From Pseudomonadota bacterium (GTDB taxonomy: Bacteria; Pseudomonadota; Alphaproteobacteria; Caulobacterales; Caulobacteraceae): DNA of 28,301 bases. Position numbers and translations under genes: made by a program. The notes under the pieces were generated by a model, which made no database searches, was not told the DNA's origin, and was given only the letters and a program-made list of their open reading frames with translations. Positions 1 through 9,935 of this stretch are shown here, piece by piece (position 1 is the first letter of the stretch; each line of letters begins with the position of its first letter). The stretch covers positions 1 to 28,301 of the forward strand of contig JAEZEZ010000014.1 of the NCBI GenBank assembly GCA_023432855.1, in the 5' to 3' direction.

Positions 1-1248
1 GTCGTCCCCGCCGGCGCCAACTGCACCTTCACGCCGGGCAACGGCAGCGTCGTCGCCCTGGATCCGGACTTCGAAATCCCGAGCGCCTGGAAATACAACC
101 TGACGATCGCGCGGGACTTCTATCTCCCGCTGGTCGAGGACTTCCGCCTGCAGGCCGACGTCCTGTACAACGACTTCGAGAACGCCCTCTACTACACGGA
201 CCTGCTGGCCACGCAGATCGGCACGGCTCCCGACGGGCGTCCGGTCTACTCGCACCCGGCCGGCCCCGTCGTGTTCGACCTGATGCTGACCAACCTCGAG
301 GAAGGCGGCTCGTCGCTCTCGACCGCCTTCACGGCGCAGAAGGACTGGGACGACGGCGTCTTCCGCGGCCTGGATATCCGGGCGAGCTATACCTACACGG
401 AAGCCGAAGACGGCAACCCGATGACCAGCTCGCAGCCGGACTCGTCGTATGTCCGCTTCGCCTCGACGGATCACAACAATCCGGTGCTGGCGACCTCGGA
501 CTACGAAGTGCGTCACCGGTTCTCGGTCAACGCCCACTGGGCCCGCGAGCTGTTCGGCGACAACGAGACCTCGGTGAACCTGTTCGTTCAGCGCCGGTCG
601 GGCCTGCCCTACTCGTTCGTCTATCACAACAGCCGTTCGGGCAGCTACGACAACGACTTCGGCAACGCCGTGCCGCAGTCCTACTCCGGCGCGCTGGGAA
701 CGGGGAACCACCTGTTCTACGTGCCCCAGGTGGACGCGACCACCGGTCTGGTCACCGCGACCAGCGACCCGCGGATCACCTACACCGGCATCAACATGGC
801 GGACTTCAACGCCTTCCTGCAGAACACCGGCCTGATCAAATACGCCGGCTCGGCTGCGCCGCGGAACGCCTTCCGTTCGGCCGCCGTCACGACCGCGGAC
901 ATCCGCCTGTCCCAGGAAGTGTCGGTGCCGTTCATGCCGCCCGGCAAGGTCAAGCTGTATATGGATATCGAGAACTTCGGTAACCTGATCAACGAGCGTT
1001 GGGGCGCTGTGGAACAGTATCCGTTCTACCGCGGCGTCGGCGCCGTCGTGCTGCAGTGTCAGGTCGCCGGTCTGCCGGCGTCGTGCGCGGCTCCGAACGC
1101 GGTGTTCAACTACTCCCAGCTGCAGACGCCGAACCTGGCTCTCGGCGCCCAGCCCGACGACCGTCTGGCCGGCGAGGCCCGTCGGCCCAGCAGCCAGCTG
1201 CCGGCCTCGACCTGGCAGATCAAGGTGGGTGCGCGCTTCGAGTTCTAG
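1..1248 (+). CDS. TonB-dependent outer-membrane receptor, C-terminal part (5' truncated by window)
   Basis: The frame is open from base 1 and ends at TAG 1246-1248, giving 415 residues of the C-terminal beta-barrel; the plug domain and TonB box lie outside the window. Visible are alternating aromatic/polar strands, the stretch SAWKYNLTIARDF near residue 29 and QADVLYNDFENALYYTDL near residue 48, which resemble barrel strands of large Oar/carboxypeptidase-regulatory-like TonB receptors, and a C-terminal strand ending in Phe (ARFEF), the usual BAM recognition end of outer-membrane proteins. Such receptors import siderophores, glycans or other large solutes using TonB-ExbBD energy. The substrate cannot be told from this fragment. 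The barrel identity is confident; the Oar-like subfamily is an inference from a few strands. Confidence 0.85.
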   Translation, partial: VVPAGANCTFTPGNGSVVALDPDFEIPSAWKYNLTIARDFYLPLVEDFRLQADVLYNDFENALYYTDLLATQIGTAPDGRPVYSHPAGPVVFDLMLTNLEEGGSSLSTAFTAQKDWDDGVFRGLDIRASYTYTEAEDGNPMTSSQPDSSYVRFASTDHNNPVLATSDYEVRHRFSVNAHWARELFGDNETSVNLFVQRRSGLPYSFVYHNSRSGSYDNDFGNAVPQSYSGALGTGNHLFYVPQVDATTGLVTATSDPRITYTGINMADFNAFLQNTGLIKYAGSAAPRNAFRSAAVTTADIRLSQEVSVPFMPPGKVKLYMDIENFGNLINERWGAVEQYPFYRGVGAVVLQCQVAGLPASCAAPNAVFNYSQLQTPNLALGAQPDDRLAGEARRPSSQLPASTWQIKVGARFEF

Positions 1249-1273
1249 GACCCGAAGACAGCAAAATGGAATG

Positions 1274-1304
1274 GAGGCGGCCCGGAGACGGGTCGCCTCT
1301 TTTC
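1274..1304 (+). terminator. Rho-independent terminator of the TonB receptor gene
   Basis: An 11-bp GC-rich stem (1274-1284 with 1289-1299, one G-T wobble) with a GAGA tetraloop is followed at once by TCTTTTCGTTT. It starts 25 nt after the receptor stop codon. Confidence 0.85.
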
Positions 1305-1333
1305 GTTTCGGAAGCCGTGTCGCCGCCGGTCCG

Positions 1334-1367
1334 TTGAAGTTCGTGCGATGAGCGCCTATCTGGCGCG
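1334..1367 (+). promoter_or_regulatory. Putative promoter of aguAB
   Basis: TTGAAG (1334-1339), a 17-nt spacer and TATCTG (1357-1362) form a sigma70-type promoter 35 nt before the aguA start. The 13-mer CCTATCTGGCGCG (1355-1367) spanning the -10 recurs identically at 25799-25811 in front of the ornithine decarboxylase gene, also 17 nt after a TTTACA. No experiment; the call rests on spacing and the shared element. Confidence 0.5.
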
Positions 1368-1397
1368 GTTCGCCCGCCGCCCGAGGACCGCCCGCCC

Positions 1398-2404
<1,007 letters not shown>

Positions 2405-2405
<1 letters not shown>

Positions 2406-3274
2406 TGGCCCGTACCATCACCGTCGCCGCCCTGCAGTCCTCGTACGGCGAGGATATGCAGGCCAACATCGCGCGCACGGAAGAGCTGGTGCGCGAGGCC
2501 GCCGGCAAGGGCGCCCAGGCGATCCTGCCGTCCGAGCTGTTCCAGGGCCCCTACTTCTGCGTCTCCCAGGAGGAGCGTTGGTTCGCCACGGCCTTTCCGT
2601 GGCGCGAGCACCCCTGCGTGCTGGCCATGGCGCCGCTGGCGAAGGAGCTGGGTGTCGCCATCCCGGTCTCGATCTTCGAGCGCGAGGGGCCGCACTACTT
2701 CAACAGCCTGGTGATGATCGACGCCGACGGGGAGCCGCTGGGCGTCTATCGCAAGAGCCACATCCCGGACGGGCCGGGCTATCAGGAAAAGTATTACTTC
2801 CGCCCCGGCGACACCGGCTTTCGGGTCTGGAACACGAAGCACGGGCGGCTGGGCGTCGGCATCTGCTGGGACCAGTGGTACCCGGAGACCGCGCGGGCGA
2901 TGATGCTGCAGGGCGCCGAGGTGCTCTTCTACCCGACCGCCATCGGCTCGGAGCCTCACGACAAGGAGCTGGACACCGCCGATCCCTGGCGGCGCGCCAT
3001 GCAGGGGCACGCGGTGTCGAATGTCGTCCCGGTCGTGGGCGCCAACCGCACGGGCTACGAGGCCGTGACCGAGGTGGGCCAGAAGTTCTACGGCTCGAGC
3101 TTCATCGCCGACCATCGCGGCGACCTCGTCGAGGCGTTCGGGCGCGACGAGGAAGGCGTGCTCGTGCACACCTTCGACCTCGACTACATCGATCGTCACC
3201 GCGCCGCCTGGGGCTTTTTCCGCGACCGGCGGACAGACCTCTACGGCGCCCTGGTCGACCCGCGCCCGGCCTGA
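2405..3274 (+). CDS. aguB: N-carbamoylputrescine amidase
   Basis: This 289-residue carbon-nitrogen hydrolase of the nitrilase superfamily cleaves N-carbamoylputrescine to putrescine, CO2 and ammonia. The catalytic triad is visible: Glu44 in PSELFQGPYF, Lys117 in YRKSHIPDGPGYQEKYYF, and Cys154 in GVGICWDQWYPE. The motifs SELFQGPYFC and PTAIGSEP are characteristic of AguB rather than of NAD synthetase or beta-ureidopropionase domains. Length matches the family (about 290). It starts one base inside the aguA stop codon, so both come from one transcript. It converges with the acid phosphatase gene with only 4 nt between the stop codons and no visible terminator there. Confidence 0.95.
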
Positions 3275-3278
3275 GGCG

Positions 3279-4022
3279 TCAGCCGCAGCCCGACGGCCTG
3301 GGCGCGGCGGCGATCTCCGCCCGCGCCGCCTTCACGTCGGCCTCGTACTCGGGGCTCGACTGCAGCCGCGCATAGATCGCCGCGCCCAGCCGCTCGCCCG
3401 CCAGGACGTCGGTCGGATAGTGGACCCGGCAGACCTGGCGGCTTTCGGTGAAGACCCGGCTGCGCGCCATCACCTGGGTCGCCCGCGCGGGCGCCGCCTC
3501 GGCCAGCACCAGCCCCCACAGCCAGCCCACCGTGGCGTGACCCGACGGGTAGGTGAAGGAGGAGCTGGCGCGCCGCTCGGCCGGGATGTCCAGGCAGACC
3601 GGCGCGGAAGGATCATCGGCGGCGAACGGGCGAGGGCGGCGGTAGGTGGTCTTGGCGACCTCCGAGATTTCCCCCGCGTCGCGCAGGGTGCGCTCGAGCA
3701 GACGCGCCAGGGCCGGCGCCGTGTCCGGTCCCACCTCGGCGTCGAGCGCACAGGCGTAGCGCTTCATCACGGCGGTCGTCTTGATGTCGTCATCGGCCAG
3801 CGCCTCGCGCCAGCGGGGCGTGTCCACCCCGGCCGCCGCACTGCGGTAAGCCGTGACGTCGGCGGCCTCCGCGGCCGAACCCGCGGCCGGCGGCGGACCG
3901 ACCACCGCGACGGCGTCCAGCGCATCCTTCGCCAGATAGCCGTGCGGCCCGTCCGCGGCCGCCCCGCCCATGGCCAGGCCCGCGATGAGGACGGCAAGCG
4001 CCGTCCGGTTCAGCAAGCGCAT
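3279..4022 (-). CDS. Periplasmic class A acid phosphatase (PAP2 superfamily)
   Basis: The 247-residue product has a Sec signal peptide (MRLLNRTALAVLIAGLAMGGAAA, cleavage near residue 23) and the three-part PAP2/class A non-specific acid phosphatase signature: K124-x6-RP131-132, PSGH at 159-162 and SR-x5-H-x3-D at 194-205, giving the nucleophilic and acid histidines 162 and 201. PhoN-type enzymes release phosphate from many organic monoesters in the periplasm. The longer reading frame begins at 4151, but ATG 4022 has a strong GGGGGAG Shine-Dalgarno and places the signal peptide at the N-terminus, so I chose it. The gene sits one repeat island away from the pst phosphate-uptake operon on the same strand, which suits phosphate scavenging. 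No Pho box was found before it. The exact substrate is unknown. Confidence 0.9.
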   Translation of the reverse strand: MRLLNRTALAVLIAGLAMGGAAADGPHGYLAKDALDAVAVVGPPPAAGSAAEAADVTAYRSAAAGVDTPRWREALADDDIKTTAVMKRYACALDAEVGPDTAPALARLLERTLRDAGEISEVAKTTYRRPRPFAADDPSAPVCLDIPAERRASSSFTYPSGHATVGWLWGLVLAEAAPARATQVMARSRVFTESRQVCRVHYPTDVLAGERLGAAIYARLQSSPEYEADVKAARAEIAAAPRPSGCG

Positions 4023-4092
4023 CCAGCGTCTCCCCCGTTGCGCAGACCATAACCGCGCCCGACGCCTGTGCGATAGCGCCGGGCCGCGGGTT

Positions 4093-4685
4093 CTTGCCAC
4101 CCCGATCGAACCAGCACACGATTCCGGACGGACCGCGGGACCCCCGCGCATGCGGCGCGTGGCGGGGGGCTTGGAGGATCGGCCGTGAACGGGTCCGGGG
4201 CGATGCCACGCCGCGGGTCAATTCGCAGTTCCGGCGCAGCGTCTTCCCTGCTGCGGTTCCCTGTTCCGAGACCGGAATTCCCTGTTCCGGTTTCCCTGTT
4301 ATTCCCTGTTCCGGGCCTCGCTCCTGGGCGCTTCAGTCCACTGCCGGAAAAGGGTTTGCGTACACCCCGCCGGCGCCGCGAATTTTTTTCCGCGGCGCCG
4401 GATCAGGGAAAGGGGAAGTTGGAGGACGAGAAAAGGAGTCCACGAAAAACACGAAAAGCACGAACGGGGTCGCGCTTCCGGTGGGCTTTCCGCCGGCCCC
4501 GGCGCCCCCTGGATTGATGTCCACGAAAAACACGGAAAGCGCGGAAGACTGACGCGCCGCAGGCGCGTCGATGAGTTCGTCCCCGTGACGCAGCCGAGAC
4601 TTGTGAGCCCACCCGTCCGTGCTTTTCGTGTTTTTCGTGGACCGCCGAAGGCGTCCTTCTTCCGTGCCTTCCGTGTTTTCCGTGG
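4093..4685 (+). repeat. Repeat island A (non-coding, ~590 bp; inverted copy at 22282-22875)
   Basis: The 4023-4754 gap between the acid phosphatase and pstB holds no gene. From 4093 it matches the reverse complement of 22282-22875 at roughly nine bases in ten by eye, including identical runs of about 40-60 bases (around 4149-4195, 4272-4330 and 4370-4410). Modules in order: a GC-rich segment (4093-4230); several TTCCCTGTT units (about 4245-4315); a perfect hairpin with an A/T loop (4370-4401); two CACGAAAAACACG-type arms (4438-4468, 4519-4547); a GACGCGCC/GGCGCGTC hairpin (4551-4569); and the two arms again in inverse orientation (4612-4642, 4659-4687). Frames across it read low-complexity NTKSTNG-like peptides and are not genes. 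No transposase or target duplication is visible. Confidence 0.9.
4370..4401. repeat. Perfect 11-bp hairpin with A/T-rich loop in island A
   Basis: CCGGCGCCGCG (4370-4380) pairs perfectly with 4391-4401 around the loop AATTTTTTTC. The same hairpin is present in island B at 22568-22599. The T-run lies in the loop, so it is not a standard terminator. Confidence 0.8.
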
Positions 4686-4687
4686 AC
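4438..4687. repeat. Nested inverted arms of island A
   Basis: The 31-nt arm at 4438-4468 is complementary to 4612-4642 with one mismatch, and the 29-nt arm at 4519-4547 is complementary to 4659-4687 with a few mismatches. A short hairpin (4551-4558 with 4562-4569, loop GCA) lies between them. Arm order i, ii, i', ii' means the pairings cross, so both cannot form in one simple stem. This arrangement is repeated in island B. Confidence 0.75.
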
Positions 4688-4721
4688 TCGCCGAAGCCGC
4701 TCTTCGTCGGCGAGTCCATGG
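4680..4721 (-). other. Large hairpin downstream of pstB
   Basis: A 15-bp stem (4680-4694 with 4707-4721, one G-T wobble) encloses a 12-nt loop, 34 nt after the pstB stop. No U-run follows on the minus strand, so it is better seen as a 3'-end-stabilising or Rho-assisted element than a classic terminator. It overlaps the edge of island A. Confidence 0.5.
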
Positions 4722-4754
4722 AAGCCGAACGAGCGGCGTCGGTGCGGGCCGGCC

Positions 4755-5615
4755 TCAGCCGTAGCGGCCGGTGATGTAATCCAGGGTCTGGGTGTTGGAG
4801 GGGTTGGTGAAGATGGTTTCGGTGTCGCCGAACTCCACAAGCCGGCCCAGGTGCATGAAGGCGGTGTAGTCCGACACGCGGCTGGCCTGGTGCATGTTGT
4901 GGGTGACGATGACGATGGTCACCGTCTTCTCGAGCTGCTCCAGCAGTTCCTCGATCTTGGCCGTGGCGATGGGATCGAGCGCCGAGGTCGGTTCGTCCAG
5001 CAGCAGGATGCGCGGTTCGGGCGCCAGGGCGCGGGCGATGCACAGGCGCTGCTGCTGTCCGCCGGAGAGCGCGTAGGCGTTCTGGTTCAGCCGGTCGCGG
5101 ACCTCTTCCCAGAGGGCGGCCTGCTGCAGCGCCGCCTCGACCCGGTCGGCGATCTCGGTCTTGTTGCGCAGGCCGCGCACCTTCAGGCCCGCGGCGACGT
5201 TCTCGAAGATCGACTTGGGGAAGGGGTTCGGCTTCTGGAACACCATGCCGACCTGCAGGCGCACCAGGATCGGGTTCAGGCTCTTGGCGACCAGGTTCAC
5301 ATGGTCGGGCAGGATGTCGATGGCGCCCTCGTAGCGCGACCCGGGATACAGGTCGTGCATGCGGTTGAAGCATCGCAGCAGGGTGCTCTTGCCGCAGCCG
5401 GACGGGCCGATGATGGCCGTCACCTTGCGGTCCGCGATGGGCATGTTGACCGAGTGCAGGGCGCGGAACGAGCCGTACCAGAAGCTGAGGTCCGAAACGC
5501 GGGCGCGCAGCTGGTCTTCCGGCGGCATGCGGCCGGCCGGCGCGCCCGTGGCGGTGTGTTCGGCGGCGTGTCGTGCGTCCACGGCGAGGTCTCCGGCAGG
5601 GGTAAGTTCGGTCAT
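4755..5615 (-). CDS. pstB: Phosphate ABC transporter ATP-binding protein PstB
   Basis: The 286-residue cytoplasmic ATPase energises phosphate import through PstCA. Walker A GPSGCGKST (70-78), the phosphate-importer-typical QKPNPFPKSI (127-136), signature LSGGQQQR (183-190), Walker B ILLLDEPTSALDP (203-215) and the H-loop His239 are all intact. The ending NPSNTQTLDYITGRYG is the PstB-specific C-terminus. A 35-residue N-terminal extension before the ABC domain is somewhat longer than in E. coli. ATG 5615 overlaps the pstA stop by 4 nt (ATGA), which fixes the start. It is the last gene of pstSCAB here: neither phoU nor phoB follows, as is common elsewhere; the repeat island comes instead. Confidence 0.97.
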   Translation of the reverse strand: MTELTPAGDLAVDARHAAEHTATGAPAGRMPPEDQLRARVSDLSFWYGSFRALHSVNMPIADRKVTAIIGPSGCGKSTLLRCFNRMHDLYPGSRYEGAIDILPDHVNLVAKSLNPILVRLQVGMVFQKPNPFPKSIFENVAAGLKVRGLRNKTEIADRVEAALQQAALWEEVRDRLNQNAYALSGGQQQRLCIARALAPEPRILLLDEPTSALDPIATAKIEELLEQLEKTVTIVIVTHNMHQASRVSDYTAFMHLGRLVEFGDTETIFTNPSNTQTLDYITGRYG

Positions 5616-6550
5616 CGGACGAGGTTCCGGCGCAGGCGGTAGCGGATCCAGATGGCGATGCTGTTCATGAGGATGGTCATGGCGAAGAGCACGATCCCGG
5701 TGGCGGCCGCGTTCACGTGGAACTCGGCCTGGGGCCGCGAGAGCCAGTTGAACATCTGGATCGGCATCACGGTGAAGGCCGAGTTCAGCCAGTCGAAGTT
5801 CAGGAACGGCGGATCGGACTGGACGGGCGAAGGCGGCAGGAAGGCGATGAAGGTCAGGGCGCCGATGGTGATGATGGGCGCCGTCTCCCCGATGGCGCGC
5901 GACAGGCCGACGATGGCGCCGGTGATGATCCCGGGCCGCGCCGAGGGCAGGACGTAATGCCAGACCATCTGCCACTGGTTGCAGCCCAGGCCGAAGGCGC
6001 TCTCGCGGATGCCCTGGGGCACCGAGCGGACGGCCTCACGGGTCGAGACGATGACGATCGGCAGAATGAGGAGCGCCAGCACCATGCCCGCCACCAGCAC
6101 CGTCTCGCCAAGGCCCAGGGCGTAGACGAAAAGTCCCAGGGCCAGCAGGCCGTAGATGATGGAGGGGACGCCCGCGAGGTTGGAGACGTTGATCTCGATG
6201 ATGTCCGTCAGCCAGTTCTTGGCCGCGTACTCCTCGAGATAGACCCCCGCCCCGACGCCCAGCGGGATGGCCAGGAAGGCGGTGACCAGCATCACCAGGC
6301 TGGTGCCCACCCACGCCGACAGGATCCCGGCCTGCGCCGGACGGCGCGAGGGGAAGCTGGTGAAGAAGTCGGGGCTCAGCCGGCCGATTCCGTCGACCAC
6401 CAGGTCGGCGATGAGGGTGAACAGCAGACCGCCGACCAGCAGCATCACCACCACGCCGGCCACGGCGAAAACCACGTCCAGCCGCTGGTTGCCGCGGACA
6501 TGGGCCGAGCCGGCCATGCTGAGCGCGAAGGCGGTTTCAGGCTTGTTCAT
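5612..6550 (-). CDS. pstA: Phosphate ABC transporter permease PstA
   Basis: This 312-residue inner-membrane permease pairs with PstC to form the phosphate channel. It has an N-terminal hydrophobic segment (about 30-55), the LSPDFFTSFPSRRPAQAGI periplasmic stretch typical of PstA, and five further membrane helices. The binding-protein-dependent transport EAA loop is seen in EAVRSVPQGIRESAFGLGCN around residues 172-191, followed by AIGETAPII. The frame is open up to 6676, but ATG 6550 follows the pstC stop by 10 nt and gives the normal PstA N-terminus. Its stop overlaps the pstB start, so pstC-A-B are tightly coupled. Confidence 0.96.
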   Translation of the reverse strand: MNKPETAFALSMAGSAHVRGNQRLDVVFAVAGVVVMLLVGGLLFTLIADLVVDGIGRLSPDFFTSFPSRRPAQAGILSAWVGTSLVMLVTAFLAIPLGVGAGVYLEEYAAKNWLTDIIEINVSNLAGVPSIIYGLLALGLFVYALGLGETVLVAGMVLALLILPIVIVSTREAVRSVPQGIRESAFGLGCNQWQMVWHYVLPSARPGIITGAIVGLSRAIGETAPIITIGALTFIAFLPPSPVQSDPPFLNFDWLNSAFTVMPIQMFNWLSRPQAEFHVNAAATGIVLFAMTILMNSIAIWIRYRLRRNLVR

Positions 6551-6560
6551 GACCGGGCCC

Positions 6561-7499
6561 TCAATAGGCCTCCCGGAACTTCCGGCGCAGCCAGAAGCCC
6601 AGGAGGTTGAACAGCAGGGTGATGACGAACAGCACCAGGCCCACGGCGAAGATCGTCGAATAGACCAGCGAGCCATGCGGCAGGTCGCCCAGGCTCATCT
6701 GCACGATATAGGCGGTGATGGTGGCCGCCCCCTCGCGGGGGTCGCCGGTCAGGTTCGGGTTCTGGCCGGCGGCGATGGCCAGAACCATGGTCTCGCCGAC
6801 GGCCCGGGCCATGGCCAGCAGGAAGGCCGCGGTGATGCCCGAGAAGGCCGCCGGAACCACGACGCTGAAGGCCACCTGCCAGCGCGACATGCCCAGTCCG
6901 AAGCCGCCCTCGCGCAGCGCCGCCGGCACCGCGCGCATCGCGTCCTCGCTGATGGAGACGATGTACGGCAGGATCATGATGCCCAGCACGATCCCCGGGA
7001 CCAGCAGGTTGAATCCCGACAGGCCGGGGATGAACTTCTGGGCCAGCGGGGTCAGGAACAGCAGGGCGAAGTAGCCGAAGATCACGGTCGGGATGGCCGC
7101 CAGGATCTCCAGCACCGGCTTGACCGTCTCGCGCACGCCCGTGCGGGCGAACTCGCTGAGATACACGGCGAGGATGAGGCCGAGCGGCGTGGCCACCGCC
7201 ATGGCGATGCCGGTGGCCCACAGGGTGGCGCTCAACAGCGGCAGCACCCCGTAGCGGGCGTTGGTGAAGACCGGCGTCCACTCCGTATCGGTCAGGAACA
7301 GGCCGATCGGAATCTCGCGGAAGAAGGGAATGGATTCCGAAACCAGGATCCAGACGATGGCGGTCGTCACCAGGATCGACAGGGAGGCGCAGAGGAACAG
7401 CACGACGCGCATCACGCGGTCGGCCACCGCCGCGCGACGGATCGCCGGCGAAGAAGCCAGCAGGCTGAAATCGGGGTTGCCTTGCGGCGGCGCTGCCAT
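6561..7499 (-). CDS. pstC: Phosphate ABC transporter permease PstC
   Basis: This 312-residue permease forms the second half of the phosphate channel. A short cytoplasmic N-terminus leads into a helix at about 30-52, a periplasmic region with FFREIPIGLFLTDTEWTPVF, and the typical PstC core GVLPLLSATLWATGIAMAVA. The EAA loop lies in EDAMRAVPAALREGGFGLGM and is followed by RAVGETMVLAIAAG, where the conserved Arg/Glu of phosphate permeases sit. ATG 7499 is the first start and has only a weak GAGAG ribosome site. It lies 85 nt behind pstS, with a 12-bp hairpin and a short U-run in that gap. Confidence 0.96.
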   Translation of the reverse strand: MAAPPQGNPDFSLLASSPAIRRAAVADRVMRVVLFLCASLSILVTTAIVWILVSESIPFFREIPIGLFLTDTEWTPVFTNARYGVLPLLSATLWATGIAMAVATPLGLILAVYLSEFARTGVRETVKPVLEILAAIPTVIFGYFALLFLTPLAQKFIPGLSGFNLLVPGIVLGIMILPYIVSISEDAMRAVPAALREGGFGLGMSRWQVAFSVVVPAAFSGITAAFLLAMARAVGETMVLAIAAGQNPNLTGDPREGAATITAYIVQMSLGDLPHGSLVYSTIFAVGLVLFVITLLFNLLGFWLRRKFREAY

Positions 7500-7511
7500 G
7501 GCGAACTCTCG

Positions 7512-7553
7512 AAAAACGGTTAGGCGGAGCCCGTCCTAGGCCGGGCTCCGCCT
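7512..7553 (-). terminator. Intercistronic hairpin/attenuator between pstS and pstC
   Basis: A perfect 12-bp stem (7522-7533 with 7542-7553, 8-nt loop) is followed on the minus strand, 5 nt later, by five U residues (7512-7516). The weak U-run placement suggests partial termination, leaving more pstS message than pstCAB, as binding proteins are normally needed in excess. Confidence 0.65.
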
Positions 7554-7584
7554 GAAAGTGAAGCGTTGATGGGCCAGAGGGCCG

Positions 7585-8607
<1,023 letters not shown>

Positions 8608-8658
8608 CGTGGTCCCCAACCTGTGGTCGATCCGCCGAATTCGCGCGGCGTCGGGGGC

Positions 8659-8692
8659 CTTCTAGGAGCGGTGCGCAACAGGTTTGTGACAG
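8659..8692 (-). promoter_or_regulatory. Pho box and -10 of the pst operon
   Basis: On the minus strand CTGTCACAAACCTGTTGC (8692 to 8675) matches the 18-bp PhoB box, two CTGTCAY-type repeats 11 bp apart. Exactly 10 nt further a TAGAAG hexamer (8664-8659) fits a -10, the standard layout of PhoB-activated promoters in which the box replaces the -35. A leader of about 45 nt would precede pstS. Confidence 0.8.
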
Positions 8693-8718
8693 TGCGACAC
8701 AAACACGAACGCAGCCGG

Positions 8719-9795
8719 TCAGAACCCCGAGGTGACCTTGCCGCGCAGGCGCGTAAGCCGGCGCAGGCGCTTCCAGAAGCGGACGCGCTCCGGCTCGGGC
8801 TGGGGCTGGAGGTTGCGCACGAATTCCTCGGCCGAGGCGCGCCAGGAGAACTTCTCGGCATAGGCGCGCACCGCCTTGCGATCGAGCTCCAGCGCCTCAT
8901 GGCAGGCGGCCAGCAGGTCGTCGTTCACCGCGCCCGCGCCCGATCCGGGGATGATGTCGATGGGCCCGGGCGCCGGATAGGCGGCGACCGGCGTGCCGGT
9001 GGCCATGGCCTCCAGGATCACGAGCCCGAAGGTGTCGGTAAGCGAGGGGAAGACGAAGACGTCCGCGTCGGCGAAGTGCGCCGCCAGGTCCTCGCCGAAC
9101 CGGGCGCCGAGGAACTTCACGTCGGGATACTTGCGGGCCAGCTCCTCGCGGGCCGGACCATCGCCGACGACGACCTTGGTGCCCGGCAGGTCGAGGCGGA
9201 CGAAGGCCTCGATGTTCTTCTCGACCGCCACGCGGCCGACGTTGAGCCAGATCGGCCGGGGCAGGTCGTCGTAGACCTTGGGCAAGTCCGGCCGGAACAG
9301 CTCGGTGTCGACGCCGCGCGACCATGGCGAGATGTTGCGGAAGCCGTGGCGCGTGAGTTCGTCGCGCATGGACGGGGTCGCCACCATCAGCCGGCCAGAC
9401 GGCTTGTGGAACCAGCGCATATAGGCGTAGCCGGCCTGCACCGGCACCGGGAAACGGGCCGAAATGTATTCGGGAAACTTGGTGTGGTAGCTGGTCGTGA
9501 AGGGCAGCTTCCATTCCAGGCAGATGCGGCGCGCGGCCAGCCCGATCGGCCCTTCGGTTGAGATGTGGATGGCCTGCGGCTCGAAGGCGCGGAAACGTTC
9601 GCGCATCTCTTCGTAGGCGCCCAGCGCCAGCCGGATCTCCGGATAGGTCGGACAGGGGATGGTCTTGAACTGGTCCGGCGAGACCACCTCGACGTCGTGG
9701 CCCATCTCGCGGCATTCCGCCACGGTGCGGCTCAGGGTGCGGACAACTCCATTGACCTGGGGCTCCCAGGCGTCCGTAGCCAACAGTATCCGCAT
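8719..9795 (-). CDS. GT4-type glycosyltransferase (possible glycolipid or mannosyl transferase)
   Basis: The 358-residue protein is a GT-B retaining glycosyltransferase: RILLATDAWEPQVNGVVRT at the N-terminus, then TEGPIGLAARR, SYHTKFPEY, the sugar-nucleotide domain beginning LNVGRVAVEKNIE (184-196), and FPSLTDTFGLVILEAMATG. The EX7E motif is present as Asp254-x7-Glu262, so the first acid is Asp. This pattern resembles the SqdX/MgtA-like subgroup that builds glycolipids or mannosides, but the sugar and acceptor are not determinable. ATG 9795 gives the conserved N-terminus; no Shine-Dalgarno lies before it, and an alternative GTG lies at 9831. The gene lies just upstream of the pst promoter; a role in replacing phospholipids during phosphate limitation is a speculative inference, as no Pho box precedes it. 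Confidence 0.85.
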   Translation of the reverse strand: MRILLATDAWEPQVNGVVRTLSRTVAECREMGHDVEVVSPDQFKTIPCPTYPEIRLALGAYEEMRERFRAFEPQAIHISTEGPIGLAARRICLEWKLPFTTSYHTKFPEYISARFPVPVQAGYAYMRWFHKPSGRLMVATPSMRDELTRHGFRNISPWSRGVDTELFRPDLPKVYDDLPRPIWLNVGRVAVEKNIEAFVRLDLPGTKVVVGDGPAREELARKYPDVKFLGARFGEDLAAHFADADVFVFPSLTDTFGLVILEAMATGTPVAAYPAPGPIDIIPGSGAGAVNDDLLAACHEALELDRKAVRAYAEKFSWRASAEEFVRNLQPQPEPERVRFWKRLRRLTRLRGKVTSGF

Positions 9796-9935
9796 GTAAG
9801 GAGGGCCGCCCGTCGTTTCCGAGGCGCGCACCTATAGTGGGGAACGCACGCAAAGGCGAGCGGACGGGCGGTCGCGCCCCTTTCGCGGGCCCGGCGCACG
9901 GTCTATGACGCGCGCCTGACTGACTGGAGCCGTGG

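Noticed and set aside
4438..4687. Possible CRISPR array from the repeated CACGAAAAACACG units
   Set aside because: Units alternate in orientation, spacing is irregular, no unique spacers of constant length and no cas genes.
4094..5373. Open frames on both strands across island A with NTKSTNG-like peptides
   Set aside because: They are products of the CACGAAAAACACG repeats, run into pstB in the wrong frame, have no ribosome site and recur in island B.
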